A stretch of DNA of 64,000 nucleotides, taken from NCBI RefSeq assembly GCF_026262505.1, contig NC_067204.1, positions 17,090,165 through 17,154,164 of the forward strand, in the 5' to 3' direction. The translations under genes and the position numbers were made by a program. Source of the DNA: Trichomonas vaginalis G3 (taxonomy: Eukaryota; Parabasalia; Trichomonadida; Trichomonadidae). Below, in pieces: positions 41,286 through 52,965 of the stretch. Position 1 is the first letter of the stretch; each line of letters begins with the position of its first letter. The notes beneath the pieces are model-generated. The model did not search any database. It was given only the letters and a program-made list of their open reading frames with translations, and was not told where the DNA came from.

Positions 41286-43035
41286 ATGCTTAAAGAAGAC
41301 TGTGGTTACCCAGATAGTATTGACTTTAGTGACAGATATAAAGAAGCTATTGAAAGTTCAAGGATGGAAATACTGACCCGAACCTATTTAGCTTTATGGT
41401 CTGCACCAAAGGGGATATAATTTCAAACCTGGAAAATACAAGCTCGCTAAGGGATATGATTTAATAGCATATCATCCAAATGACATGGAACGAATTTACT
41501 CCGAGATATTTGATGTCAGAGCTAAATGACAATTACTCTTCATGAACGCGTAAAAAATAGAGACGGAACGAAAGAAGAAAGGTTTAATGAGTCGGATGAC
41601 TTAGAAAGGGAATTGTTGAAAACGGTCTCGGAATATATGAAATGCCAGCAGATGAGGTAAAGAAACTCCACAGGAAGAACTAGTTCAGATACAACCAGAC
41701 ATGGAAGAAATAGTTCAGCAACAACAAGCTAGAAGAGCCTGAAGGAAAACAAGTCCTTCCTTTGGAAACTAACTTCACAGAACTAGATGAAGATTTGGAA
41801 CAGCCGAAAAATCTTGACCTCAACAGAGTATGCGGAGAATATGGAATATTTCCAAGAGTCTAAAAAAAATTCGGCTGACATAGTAGAAGAATATCGAAAA
41901 ATGTTTGCCGACATACAAAAGACTCCAACATCAGATGAAAATATTCAGCATAGAATGGAAGAACTGAAAAAAATGTACACAAATACAAACCCTTTTACTT
42001 ACGAGCATTTAACGTTCAATCTTCGGATGAACTCGGTGAAAATAAAGGTTAAATTTCAAGAAACATATAGAAATGAAACATTGTTTAAAGTTCATTCAGA
42101 ACCTAACCAAGATGGAAACAAACTACTTTTGTTTCTGCAGACGATGGAACTACAATGAGATGGGGTCATAAAGCTAACCCGGATAGGTGGTTCATAAACT
42201 TACAACCAATTCCAAGAAGTTGTAGACGCAATGGAAGTCAATGGTGAACGAGATATAGTGGTATTTTCAGCGCGGCTTTAATGCCATTGAAAGATATGAA
42301 AGATGCAGATATTTTGGACAGTATGAAATGAACATGGCTGATGGAAATATAACTGACGTTCTAGAACATTTATTCAAAGAACTACACAGAAAAGAGATGG
42401 TATATTTGGTGAAGATTTAGAAAGAAAGTTAGGGAGAGAAGGAAGAGACCTATTGTACATGACCTTGCAAACGAAAGTTTACAAAATGTCATAAAAACTT
42501 ACTTTGCAGACAATGAACGAGAAGGGATGATATTTAAGAAAACTCAAATGGACAGTACCAAATGAAAATGTTAGTATTGAAAAACATGTTCCTTGACAAA
42601 ATAAAACCAACTACAGAAATAAACGACGCAAGACTGAAAGATTGGGTAGAAGCTTTCCCATTCACAAAAGATATAGTTGTAAACATGGAAGAAAACCAGA
42701 ATGGCTACAAAAACATATATTTGGAAACGAGCATATTCCATATGGACAGGCACTGTTTGAAGAGCTTGAACCGGAAACTCAGGAAAGAGTTGCAAACAAT
42801 ACGCGAAGACTCAAATACAGACTATGACAAACTTTTCTAGGATATAGGTTACCTGAGATGGGCGACCAGAGCCAAAAGGCAAAAAGGACATGGGAAATTT
42901 GCAACATACTAGATGAACATAATGCAAAGATGCAAACAACTTCAAGCAGAGGGCAATGAAGGAAAAAGAAGAGTTAAAAACTCAGTCAGGAAGAAAGTAA
43001 AGCTTGGTCGGAGTGGGTTCTATTATGACATATAA
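41286..43035 (+). CDS. Large unknown protein before capsid gene (broken)
   Basis: Region of about 580 codons with many breaks. Readable parts: MLKEDCGYPDSIDFSDRYKE, YKLAKGYDLIAYHPNDMERI, FTYEHLTFNLRMNSVKIKVK, DKIKPTTEINDARLKDWVEA. Could be a minor virion protein. No protease or other catalytic motif recognised. Confidence 0.4.
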
Positions 43036-43066
43036 ATCCACTATTCTATATTTTTACTCATATGAA

Positions 43067-44656
43067 ATGTACGCCGCTCAGAATATAACGCCAACAGTTT
43101 TGGATGCTATGATGGAATGTTTCCGAATGGTATAACGAATGCGACAATGCCATTAGAAGGTCAGAATAGTTCCTGGAACTTACGAATATACAACTGCTGT
43201 TTCTTATGGAAACGTAGGTGAGTTTGGAGAAGGTTCTTCAACAACAGTAATATTGCTTGCGAAGGTTTCATATAATTTCTATTGACAACTCTTCTTATAC
43301 GTGGAACAAGACATTGAAATAAAACCTTCTGCCAAGTTGTCTGACAAGAAAGGTTGCAATGGAATTTTCTATGTCGGATACCAATATGCTCCAGAAGTTT
43401 TTCATGGGATATAAGATATATTCTAACTCTGACTTAGTTCAAACAGTAACATGGGCAAACTATGAATGGTTCGCTTTGAGAAACTCAGTACAACCACAAG
43501 CTAGAGAACAAACAGACCAGTATGCAACCATTGAGAAAATAAGAAGACTTGACCCTAACGTTCCAGGAGTTTATGTTAACTTTTGGACAAACTGCAGCAG
43601 CAGTAACCAAAGTAAAATGAAACTTAGAGTTCCTTTGTCATCTTTCCTCATCTTCAGGTTTTTAAGATACTTGCCAAACTGGGCAGGAAAAATTTCTATC
43701 GAACTTACTCCAAGCAAAAATAACTTAGTCATTGCACCAACACAAGACCCATTCACTCTACAGAAGTAGTGGAACAAATAAAATGGTCATTCGCCGACTT
43801 TTGCAAAACAAAGTTGACTTAGACTTTGGTTTCTCAAACTCAACACTGAAGTAAACTATTATTTCAATGCTGCTGGAGATGCTTGGGACCCAGTTAAGTT
43901 CACATGCGAAAAATTTGAATGCAAGAGAATAGAAAGCAGACTTGCAGTCTATATGTTGGACCCAGATATTTCAAATGCTTTAGCTGCCAATATATTGCAG
44001 TTCCACTTTGTTCCCTATAACCAAATATCTGTCAAAGACTTTGCAGGTGAAGTTGGAAACCAAAGTGCCAGACCCAGGTGCAAGAAGAACAGATATTGCT
44101 TAACAACTGCAATGAAACATGCAGATACTATGTTTGTACTGTTCAGACGAACTATAAAATGACTATTCTTGTTCTACAACCCTGGTATTAAATATCATAT
44201 AAACATAGATGGCAAATATTATCCAAGAGAAGAATATTCTACAGTTGAGGATATGAGGTCATACAACTTGACATTAGATGCTATGAACTTTAACAACAAC
44301 TTCAAACAACATTAACCCTGAAATGCAAAGTTCTATTATGCCATATTGAAAGTATGGACTCATACAGGAGGTCAAAAATCATATACAAATGGAGCCGTTC
44401 AAACTTTTGGCTTGGCATTCCATTTGCTGACTCAGAAGATTTATGGGGTGGTATTTCAATGTTGGTACAGTTCAAATACAATATACTGGTGACAGAGACG
44501 GTCCAGATGAATTGAAAGCAAAGAAGTTTTACAAAACCAATAGCACTTTTCACGGAAGATGCTCTTTTGAAGATTCGTTCGATGAAACCTGCTGGGGCTC
44601 CTCAGATTGGCATAACGACAGCTTCCATCGAGCAGATTTTGGCAGCAGGTCAGTAA
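43067..44656 (+). CDS. Major capsid protein, lineage 1 (broken)
   Basis: Region of about 530 codons with several breaks. Start MYAAQNITPTVLDAMM after the motif TTTTTACTCATATGAA. Recognisable jelly-roll stretches: TVTWANYEWFALRNSV, MKLRVPLSSFLIFRFLRYLP, and the C-terminal part shared with 30,164-30,891. Family: double jelly-roll capsid proteins that form the icosahedral shell of Polinton-like viruses. Assignment rests on shared segments with the core capsid-like gene and gene context. Confidence 0.6.
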
Positions 44657-44963
44657 GTTGTTCTTGAACTGACTTCTTCTCGTCAAATATTGACAGTACG
44701 CCAGTTTTGACATAATAATTGTATTAATAAACTTACCTTTAGAAATATCTGTAAGTTTTGTTGTTATATTTTTGTCTGCTTCAAGAACTTTCACCATTGT
44801 TATACCAACTTTCTTTGCTTTATGAAAATATTTTGGTTCAGCAAAGACTGCTATTCTATAACATTTTCCATTGTTTGTATAAAGAACTATTCTGTCATGA
44901 TGTATTGTTTGTTGTGTAAACTTTGTTTTGCTTCAATTCGAAGAGATACTCAAATACGTCCAT
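44650..44963 (-). CDS. Small gene antiparallel to capsid gene (broken)
   Basis: Counterpart of 29,856-30,170. Starts MDVFEYLFELKQNKVY. Several breaks. Confidence 0.35.
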
Positions 44964-44981
44964 CTTTTTATTCTAAGTAAA

Positions 44982-45561
44982 ATGTCATTTCCGAAAAATA
45001 GAAGCGTAAGTGTTTCAAAAGGTTTAATGGCGGTGGCAGATGTGAAGTTAAATTCACCAACTCAAACAAACAGTCAAAGTGTTGTTGTCAATGTCAAAGA
45101 AAGAGATGTTGAAGTGGGGAAACCATACGAAGACGAAGATGGTATAACAATTGTTCCTGTAAAAGAACAACCAACATATCCTGAAGTTAGCAGAGACTTA
45201 AGTTCTGTTGCAGATATTCGAAACGACTACCAACAACTTAAAGACAAACTTAAAACTCAGGAGAAGATTTGTCAGCTTTGGTATAATGTTAAACTTGGTT
45301 GAGCACAACCCTGTAAAAGTGAACTCATATGTCATCGCACCTCATGAAGTTTTGAAAGAACTATTGAAACTTTTGACAGAGGCAGACGATATAAACATCA
45401 AAGAAATAGAACCCGACATTGCTTGCTGTGGTGTTTCATATAATGTCATTGACAAGATATACGTTATGAAAGGAGGTGAAACGTTGAACTTAAAATATAG
45501 TTTCCCAGACGTCATAAAAATATTTGACGACCACAACATTTCATTAAAATTTACTTGCTAA
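44982..45561 (+). CDS. Unknown protein, counterpart of 29,259-29,838 (nearly whole)
   Basis: Better preserved than the left copy, with one or two breaks. Polar N-terminus, coiled-coil piece and compact C-terminus (IKEIEPDIACCGVSYNVIDK). Its stop is 4 bases from the next ATG, a tight operon-like arrangement. Confidence 0.5.
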
Positions 45562-45565
45562 GTAA

Positions 45566-46370
45566 ATGGCAGAAGACATAGTGGTTTATACTATTACGAC
45601 TAAAAACCCTGAGTCATATAATTCTATAACAACAAACTTACAAAGTCCTCAAGGACGATATTGTAAACTGACCTTAAACACGATGACGACTAAAGCCTGT
45701 TTTGCTCTTTTGACACCAGAAGACTTTGTTGTTGTGAATGGTAAAAAATACTTCTTTGAAGATACTTACTATATATACCACCAACAGGTTTTGTTGACTT
45801 ATTTAATACTTTAAGGACGGATGTAACATGTGCTGCAACTAGAGCAGGTTTCATTATGTTTGGATGTCCGACTGAGTTTAGTATAAACGATATGAGCTAT
45901 AATACAAAACTTATATCTGGTTTTTACTACCAACAGTTTCCTATAACAGGAAAAGGTGTCATACAAGGTTTGTCTGTTCCATTGACTTTAAGTACACCTA
46001 TTTTATATATTGTTTCAAACTTAGGTTCAAAGTGCTATTCGAATGTCGACAGAAACTACTATGACCAAAAGATACTCATGCGTATAAACAACACTTTCTC
46101 TGCTGGTTTGCCTATTGTTCATTCGAATGCAGAGTTTTCAGCTTTAGTAAACTCAAACACTTTGGCAAACATAAACTTAACCTTAGTTGACGCAAACTTT
46201 GTTCCTGTAAAACTTTTATGTCCTATGTATTTGTCAATGACGGCAGAAAGTTTCGAATTGGAAGATGCAACTGGTGAAAGTATTGTACTACAAGAACAAC
46301 TTCAACAACAAATAGCTCAAGAACAACAAATGCAACAAATGGAACAAATGCAACAACAAGTCAAGAATAA
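45566..46370 (+). CDS. Minor capsid / penton candidate (broken)
   Basis: Counterpart of 28,217-29,014, starting MAEDIVVYTITTKNPESYNS after TTTACTTGCTAAGTAA. A few breaks. Beta-rich middle and Gln/Met-rich tail. Confidence 0.5.
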
Positions 46371-46399
46371 AAAAAATATTTTTTTTTATTTTTATAAAA

Positions 46400-47628
46400 A
46401 TGTACAGAATAGACGTTTCAGATTTTTATGACTTCCAAGCGTTCAGAAATATGTGTCCATTTAGAGACTATAACAAAGCAGTCGAGAATTTGAAACGTTT
46501 AGTCATTTATGTTGACTCTGCCCCAGAATGTTATGTATGAAAGAATGGGATGTTGTCTTTAACAAACCAAGAGCAACCATAGTTTCAGAACAAGAATGTA
46601 GACAGAAACTTAAGAAAATAAAAGTCGTACAAGTTGGTATGAAGATGTTAGATGCTTGGGATATCTTATTGTCAAAGTTAGAAGATTTTTCAGTTCGTGG
46701 TATAAAGTTCTATACACCATCTCCAAACTTCTATTCTATCTTCACTGGATATAAATACGAACAAGTAGAATGGAAAAAAAATGTTATAGAAGCTTGGTTA
46801 GACCATGTCAAAGAAATTATATGCAATGGAAACGAAAGAGTTATGAGTATATCTTATGTTGGTTTGCAAACATCTTACAACATCCAAGTGCTAAAAATGA
46901 AACTGCTCTCATTATAATGGAAAACAAGGAACTGGTAAGAACACTTTCTTTACAGATATTTTGTGCAAACTGTTAGAGGCTATTCGAACCCTAATATGAC
47001 AAACTTAGAAAACATCTGCGGTAAATTTAACTCTTCAATAGAGAATATGAAACTTATAGTATGTAACGAACTTCAAAGTATAGATACAACAAAAAGTTTT
47101 GAACTCAGATGCTTTGAAGAGTCTTATAACAGACAAAGTTGGAGTTGTTGAAAGAAATATAAAGACCAAAGAGTTTGTGAAAATGTTGCAAACTTCATTA
47201 TGGTTTCAAACAATGTTCCGATGAAGTTAGAAAGTTCTGACAGAAGATATGTAGTTGTCAGAACGTCAGATTCTCATATGCAAGATACAGAATATTTTGA
47301 CGACTTAGCAGAAACTTTGACACCTAACTTTTACAACCACTTGTTCTCATATTTCATGACATTAGATATTTCTAAGTTCAATCCAAGACAAATTCCACAT
47401 ACCGAAGAAAGACAAACGTTGTTAGAAGCAAACAAGAGTGGTATATGAACTGTTTATAGATGAGACTAACTTTGAGTGTTTAGATGAAAGGTCATTGTAC
47501 GATTCATATAAACAATATTGTCAAGAGTATGGTTATATGGCAGCTTCTAAACGTACATTCTTGGCAAATGTCAAAATCTTTTAGATGTTCAGAACGGCGT
47601 ATATACAAAGAAAAATTTTTCTGAGTAA
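46400..47628 (+). CDS. SF3 helicase (broken)
   Basis: Counterpart of 26,955-28,187 with more breaks. Start MYRIDVSDFYDFQAFRNMCP; motif stretches such as KLIVCNELQSIDTT and MKLESSDRRYVVVRTSD remain readable. Confidence 0.7.
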
Positions 47629-47664
47629 ATTTAAAAAAAAATATTTTTTTATCCGATAGAAAAG

Positions 47665-48082
47665 ATGACGAAATATATTTCAGTCAACAAGTACATGACA
47701 GAAGTCAAAGAAGAACTAGACCCATTCTATATTTGAATGTTTACTTCTACCATTTTGAAAAGTCTACATTTGACAAAGTTTGGAACATCGAACCTGTTAA
47801 GTTTGCTATTGTGACTAAAAATGGTGCGAAATTTGAAGACTTAGACATAGAAGGTTTGTTAGCAGTCAAAGAAAATTTTGACAGAAGGTTCTCAAACCTT
47901 AAAGAAGGCAAAGCATACAAACTTGTTATACCTTATGAACCAAAGAAAGCAGACGACTATGAATATTATGAGTCTAAGATAGTTGAAGTTCAAGGTAAAT
48001 TAGGTAAAAAGATTTTAGAGTCTAAGCCAGTGTTTGCCCTAAAGAGGAAGAGAACATTGACATTGACCCAGAAATGTTCTAA
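47665..48082 (+). CDS. SSB-like protein (broken)
   Basis: Counterpart of 26,499-26,918 with a couple of breaks. Core YKLVIPYEPKKADDYEYYES is kept. The shared stop palindrome follows at 48,080-48,101. Confidence 0.5.
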
Positions 48083-48098
48083 AAATAAAATTTTATTT

Positions 48099-48555
48099 TT
48101 ACATGTCAAATTTCTTTTTCTCTGGAACTGGTTCAGGTTCTTTCTTCTCTTCTTCTACTTTCTTTTCTTTCTTTTCTCTCTTCTTCTTCTTTCTCTGGTG
48201 GAGTTATGTCAAATTTGGCGCAACCATATTTATGTAAAAGTTCTTTGTCCTTTAATAGCTCTTCTATTCTGTTTCTATTTCATCTTCAAGAACAGCGCAT
48301 GTGTCTTCTTTGCATTCTAAGAACTTTTGTTGGACTTCATCTTTCCAATCGGCGTCATCTCTGTCAACAAGTCTGTCATTGACAAATTTAAAGACTGCTC
48401 TTCTGTAATGTTTTATGGTTCTTGTCATATTCCCAGAAACAGAACTTTAGAACAAATTCACCTTTCTTGTTTACACTATGTAAGATTTTATGGTCGACAG
48501 ATGTTTTGCTGTCGAAAAGTTTGTCTCGAATATAGATAGCGAAATCGCTAGACAT
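48099..48555 (-). CDS. Lysine-tailed unknown protein (broken)
   Basis: Counterpart of 26,024-26,482 with several breaks. Divergent from the ATPase gene at 48,591. Confidence 0.45.
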
Positions 48556-48590
48556 TTCTAAAAGATAAAAATTTTAATTTTTCTAAAAAT

Positions 48591-49475
48591 ATGTTAGAAA
48601 AAAAGTTTGCTGACATTGACAAGAAATTTGAGAATGTTTTAAATAAGAACAAGAGGAAGTTGGAAAATGCTCAGATAAAACCCATACATGACAAGTTCTT
48701 ATTTGCTCAGAATGGTATAACAGGTCTAATTGCACCACCTGGGTCGGGTAAGACTTTCACTTATCTTAAAATGGCTGCACAACAACAAGAACTAGATGAG
48801 AAGAACCCATTCTATGAGTTAGTAGTCATTTGTAGTACTTCTGGTCAATTTGACCAAACCGTCAATTCGTTCAAAGATATTATAAAGAAGTCTAAGTTAG
48901 TATGTATAAAAGACTCTGAGTTGTTAGATTGGATAAAGAAGTACCAAAGAAGAGTTTTGAAGTACAATGCTATAAATGAGTATATAAATTCGAAGTTTAA
49001 AGACCCAAATGAGGAAATGCAGAGAATATTAGAGAAGAAACACTTCAGAAACAAACAGAAAGAGATAGAATACATTTCGAAGAAATTGCAATCGTACGAT
49101 TGGAAGACTTACCCTCATAGATGTCTTCTTATCTTAGATGACTTTGCTTCTCATCCTTTGTTAAAGAACAGAGAACAAGACATGTGTCGAATTCTTAAGA
49201 AGCTCAGACACTTTAAATTTCAGTTGTCATTTGTGTACAGACAGCCAAGAGTTTAAGTAAGGATGTAAAGAGAATACTTACTGACATTGTACTTTTCCCT
49301 GGATTGTCCGAAGACGATTTCATGGAACTTATGAAAGAGTCCATGGCAGGTAAGTTTGACAGACATGAACTATGGGAGAAGTACAAAGTCATACAAGACC
49401 CTCATACTTCTTTCAGAATTCACATCTACGCGAACAAAGTTCAAATTGTAAAAAAGTCAATAAAAATAAATGGTT
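48591..49475 (+). CDS. Packaging-type ATPase (broken)
   Basis: Counterpart of 25,112-25,987, one or two breaks. Walker A APPGSGKTFTYLK and Walker B CLLILDDFASHPLL are intact. The 3' end differs from the left copy, where the cassette repeat sits. Confidence 0.75.
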
Positions 49476-49617
49476 CATTTACTCTGCTTGTTTGAAGTTG
49501 TCAAAATACTCTGTTATTTTTTCACTGTTTTCATAGAGTTTTGGCTACCCCTGTAAAAGTCGGTCTAGAGAAATTTCATGAAATTTGGTCATTTTTTTCA
49601 GCAAAAAATATATTTTA

Positions 49618-49664
49618 GGGTAGAAGGTTAGATATAACCTCTTTTCTAACCTCTTTTCTACCCC
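49618..49664 (-). repeat. Hairpin repeat, GGTTAG family (copy 1)
   Basis: GGGTAGAA ... TTCTACCC outer arms around GGTTAGATATAACC. Preceded by AAAATATATTTTA. Confidence 0.85.
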
Positions 49665-49745
49665 ATATGTCCTTACTGAAAAAGTACGTGTTCCATATGT
49701 CATTTTACTCAGAATTTACTCAGAATTCAATAAAAATATATTTTA

Positions 49746-49792
49746 GGGTAGAAGGTTAGATATAACCTCTTTTCTAACCTCTTTTCTACCCC
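49746..49792 (-). repeat. Hairpin repeat, GGTTAG family (copy 2)
   Basis: Same 47 bases and the same AAAATATATTTTA lead as the copy at 49,618. Confidence 0.85.
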
Positions 49793-49799
49793 AGTTATT

Positions 49800-50666
49800 T
49801 TATAAGCGTTTTACATGGTAAACATTGTGAATTCGTGAAATTCTAAACAGTTTTGTAGCTTCTATTTCTTCTGTCAGTACATCGAATGTTTTCACAATGC
49901 CGAAAGTTTCTTTATATTTCTTCTTGACGTCAGATAGAAGGAAATCGTCAGCTGTTGGATAGTTTTTGTTCAGAAATGTCAACATGTCCATTTTATCTTC
50001 TGCTGGTTTCTCTACTTCTTTCTTTAAGTCAGCATAGTCGTTTCGCATACGTTCTATCTCTTTGACGGAGTAGTTATATTTCCTCATTGCTGCTTTACAT
50101 TTTGAACATTGTGGGTTCATTTTTGCGTTATATTCTGAAACCTTACCTGCTAGTATGACTAAGGCGTCAATTGCTCTCTTTAACTCAAAAGTTGCGGGTT
50201 TTATTTGTTCGTTCCATACCTTACCCCTACTATCTTTATCTCTTATTTCCCAAACACATTTTGCAACTAACGAAACAAAGTTGTCGTAGGTCTTAAACTC
50301 CCCAGATTTGTATATGTCAGAGATGTTCTTATATACCATATCGCAATCTTTGTCCATGACTTTGTGGTTGCAATGAAATCCAAGAAACTCATAGTTAACC
50401 TTTCGTATGAACTTCTTTATTTCTACTGAGTCAGTTGCTTTGACTTCTATTTCGTCGAATTCAGGAATAGTTAGTTTTTGTTGTTGGATTTCAGGCAATT
50501 TGGGTAAATGGTCAATAATGTCCTGCATTTCATAAAGATACTGTTCATTTGTTTCATCTTTCGCACTACAGTCTAAATTACTTGTTAAAAGTTCTTGCTT
50601 TATCTTCTGGATTTTTGTTTCGAAAGTATATGAAGAAGGAATGAAGCTTTTCATCTCTACTAACAT
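49800..50666 (-). CDS. Cassette gene product, unknown (288 aa)
   Basis: An open frame of 288 codons from MLVEMKSFIPSSYTFETK, nearly the same protein as the left cassette gene. The N-terminal leader upstream of 50,666 is broken. Helical, with a possible zinc-binding CSKC pair near residue 190, DYADLKKEVEKPAEDKM linker and conserved C-terminus HNVYHVKRL. No transposase motif recognised. Enclosed by inverted hairpins, so it may act on them, or simply travel with them. Confidence 0.55.
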   Translation of the reverse strand: MLVEMKSFIPSSYTFETKIQKIKQELLTSNLDCSAKDETNEQYLYEMQDIIDHLPKLPEIQQQKLTIPEFDEIEVKATDSVEIKKFIRKVNYEFLGFHCNHKVMDKDCDMVYKNISDIYKSGEFKTYDNFVSLVAKCVWEIRDKDSRGKVWNEQIKPATFELKRAIDALVILAGKVSEYNAKMNPQCSKCKAAMRKYNYSVKEIERMRNDYADLKKEVEKPAEDKMDMLTFLNKNYPTADDFLLSDVKKKYKETFGIVKTFDVLTEEIEATKLFRISRIHNVYHVKRL

Positions 50667-50797
50667 TGAGTTGGGTTCATGACTAACGAGTTTGGTGCTG
50701 TTGTTGCTAACATGTTCTTACAATAAAAATAAAAAATATTTTTTTAAAAAAACCAACTTTATTTTTTATTTCGGGAAAACTCATGACAAATTCAAGA

Positions 50798-50843
50798 GGG
50801 TAGAAAAGAGGTTAGAAAAGAGGTTATATCTAACCTTCTACCC
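50798..50843 (+). repeat. Hairpin repeat, GGTTAG family (copy 3)
   Basis: GGGTAGAAAAGAGGTTAG, a second AGAGGTTA block, then TCTAACCTTCTACCC; tail TAAAATATATTTTTGCCGAA. Inverted relative to copies 1 and 2. Confidence 0.85.
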
Positions 50844-50954
50844 TAAAATATATTTTTGCCGAATTCATGAGTTTTGGTTGAAAGAATACGGTGGAGCCAA
50901 AAGTGGCTCGACCTCAAAACAAGCATTTTCTGTATAAAATTCATGAAAATTCAT

Positions 50955-51002
50955 GAGGTTAGAAAAGAGGTTAGAAAAGAGGTTATATCTAACCTTCTAC
51001 CC
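50955..51002 (+). repeat. Hairpin repeat, GGTTAG family (copy 4)
   Basis: As copy 3 but the first block reads GAGGTTAG. Same tail ending GAATTC. Confidence 0.85.
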
Positions 51003-51077
51003 TAAAATATATTTTTGCCGAATTCAGCAACAAAATTCAAATTGTAAACGGTTTAATAGAAAAAGTGTTATTTTTTC

Positions 51078-51272
51078 ATGTCCGAAGACTCGAAGGTGCA
51101 ACACTTCCAAAATACCGACGAACTCAGAAGAGCAGCATGGCAGTATGTTCTTGACAACTTCTTTGAGTTCTCCAGGTACACCTTGGAAAATGCTGAAGAA
51201 CTCCGACACAGAGAATTTGGAGAAATTGCACTCCAATACTACCTTGACAAACAAAGGGTAAACAAAGGGTAA
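51078..51272 (+). CDS. Small helical protein (64 aa)
   Basis: Looks whole. Nearly identical to 23,139-23,333, including the 10-base duplication at the 3' end. Confidence 0.6.
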   Translation: MSEDSKVQHFQNTDELRRAAWQYVLDNFFEFSRYTLENAEELRHREFGEIALQYYLDKQRVNKG

Positions 51273-51312
51273 AATAAGACTAAAAACTTAACGTTTAAAA
51301 GTGACATTTTTA

Positions 51313-51513
51313 ATGAGCTCCGAGTCACCGAGAAAACTTGGTCAGATGTTAGCAGCTTACTTCCCTGAGGAGGATGGAAGCGTTACATACGTAAGGTTCA
51401 AAAACAACGAACCTGGAATTGCGTACCAAATTCGCAATTACATGACCATGGAAGAGTACGAAAGGTTTCTACAAGAGAAACCAGCTCTAAACAACTCAGA
51501 AAAGAAAGAGTAA
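51313..51513 (+). CDS. Small conserved protein (66 aa)
   Basis: Looks whole. Nearly identical to 22,898-23,098 (MSSESPRKLGQMLAAYFPEE). Confidence 0.65.
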   Translation: MSSESPRKLGQMLAAYFPEEDGSVTYVRFKNNEPGIAYQIRNYMTMEEYERFLQEKPALNNSEKKE

Positions 51514-51541
51514 AAAGTTTAACTCGTAATTGTTTATTTTT

Positions 51542-52161
51542 TTACTTGTATGGGCAAGCTGCAAGAATGAAGTCGACTATCTCAGTCTTTGTCTTGACCA
51601 GTTGGACTGCTCTTGCGAGTACGTCTGTTTTGCGGTCTCCAGCTGGTGTCTGACCTTCGTAATTGCGCATGTTCTTGAGAGCTCCAACTGTAAATGGCTG
51701 TAAGATGAAGAGTCTCTCAGACTGCTTGAGGTAGTCTTCACGGTCACGAACCGAATCTGTGGTACGAGTCGAATTGGTCGACCTTAGGGAAGGACTGAAA
51801 GCCTGTCATCTTCCATAGGGGCTGTGGCATACTCTTTGCGTAAACGGTTCAGACCTTCTTCGAACTCTTGGTCTCTCTTCGATTGGGATTGAGATTGGAA
51901 TTGGGGTGGAGGGTTTGACATGAACATCCAAGGGTTAGGGAAGTAAGGCATGGGTTGAGGAGGGTAGTTTGGAAAGCCTTGTGGTGGGTAGTAACCTTGA
52001 GGTGGGTAGTAACCTTGAGGTGGAAATTGGTAGTAATTCGGAGGTCCTTGTTGGAACTGAGGTTGCTGTGGGTAGCCTTGTGGAGGTGGAACCTGTTGTG
52101 GTGCTGGAGCATGCTGTTCTTCTGGCTGTGGAACGGGTTCAGTAGGTGGGACGTCGGACAT
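51542..52161 (-). CDS. Pro/Tyr/Gln-rich protein (broken)
   Basis: Counterpart of 22,306-22,869 with a longer PQG/YYPPQG repeat region and one or two breaks. It starts at the edge of the right tandem array. Confidence 0.55.
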
Positions 52162-52202
52162 TCGTTTGTGTCTTAACCGTCTTTGTTCTGAAACAATATA
52201 AT

Positions 52203-52565
52203 ATTGTCTTGAAAAAGTACAACATTGTCTTGAATAAGTACAACATTGTCTTGAAAAAGTACAACATTGTCTTGAAAAAGTACAACATTGTCTTGAAAAA
52301 GTACAACATTGTTCTGAAAAAGTTCAACATTGTCTTGAAAAAGTACAACATTGTCTTGAAAAAGTACAACATTGTTCTGAAAAAGTTCAAGACTTGTTCT
52401 GAAAAAGTACAGCTGTACTCAAATTTGAGAGACATTGTTCTGAAAAAGTACAACATTGTTCTGAAAAAGTACAACATTGTCTTGAAAAAGTACAACATTG
52501 TCTTGAAAAAGTACAACATTGTCTTGAAAAAGTACAACATTGTCTTGAAAAAGTACAATATTGTA
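52203..52565. repeat. Right intergenic tandem array, 16 units of 21 bp
   Basis: Unit TTGTCTTGAAAAAGTACAAC plus A, with a second subtype beginning TTGTTCTG. One divergent stretch interrupts it near 52,415-52,435. Junctions give the dyad ACAACATTGT. Lies between divergent genes, exactly where the left arm has its unrelated array. No spacers. Confidence 0.9.
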
Positions 52566-52575
52566 CTGACTCAGT

Positions 52576-52938
52576 ATGGAGCTTGACCCCTTAGACGAAG
52601 CAATTTATCTAATTGAGGTAAATGAAACCGTGAAGGAATATCTCAGCAAGTGCAAACCAAGCAAGTCCATTGGCTTCTGGTTGTCCAAGAATAGTGTCTT
52701 AAAGTTGGAAATTGAAACAGGTGTTGCAATTCAAGTTCCAGAAGGCACTGCATTCGATGATATTAAGGATGTGAAGAAAGAAGCCCTCTTGAAGTTCTTC
52801 ATGAAACGTCCTTGGATACTACTTCCATATCGTGAGAGCCCAATTCCACGAATTACACAAATTCTCAGAGCACTACTTCACTACTCTGGACAGCCGTTCT
52901 TCATAACCTCAGAAGGCGACATCCAACCAATTCAGTAA
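52576..52938 (+). CDS. Array-adjacent variable protein, right type
   Basis: A 120-residue protein that looks whole. Same skeleton as 21,669-22,058 (DEAIYLIEVNETVKEYL, TAFDDIKDVKKEALLKF, RPWI, HYSGQPFFITSEGDIQPIQ) but only about half identical. Its ATG lies a few bases after the last array unit. Confidence 0.6.
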   Translation: MELDPLDEAIYLIEVNETVKEYLSKCKPSKSIGFWLSKNSVLKLEIETGVAIQVPEGTAFDDIKDVKKEALLKFFMKRPWILLPYRESPIPRITQILRALLHYSGQPFFITSEGDIQPIQ

Positions 52939-52965
52939 ACATCTCATTTTAACTTCACTTTTTTT

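Larger units (their letters stand above)
49439..51040. mobile_element. Gene cassette bounded by direct and inverted repeats, right
   Basis: Matches the left cassette (23,571-25,137) in place and content. Direct repeat TTCAAATTGTAAA at 49,439 (ATPase 3' end) and about 51,027. Four hairpins of the GGTTAG family: two at the ATPase side and two inverted at the other side, around the gene at 49,800-50,666. Confidence 0.6.

Noticed and set aside
52203-52565. CRISPR array
   Set aside because: Units are directly adjacent with no unique spacers, and the setting is a eukaryotic element.
52139-52586. Repeat proteins on both strands across the 21-bp array
   Set aside because: A 21-base period keeps frames open by arithmetic; both strands are open and the array lies between two gene starts.
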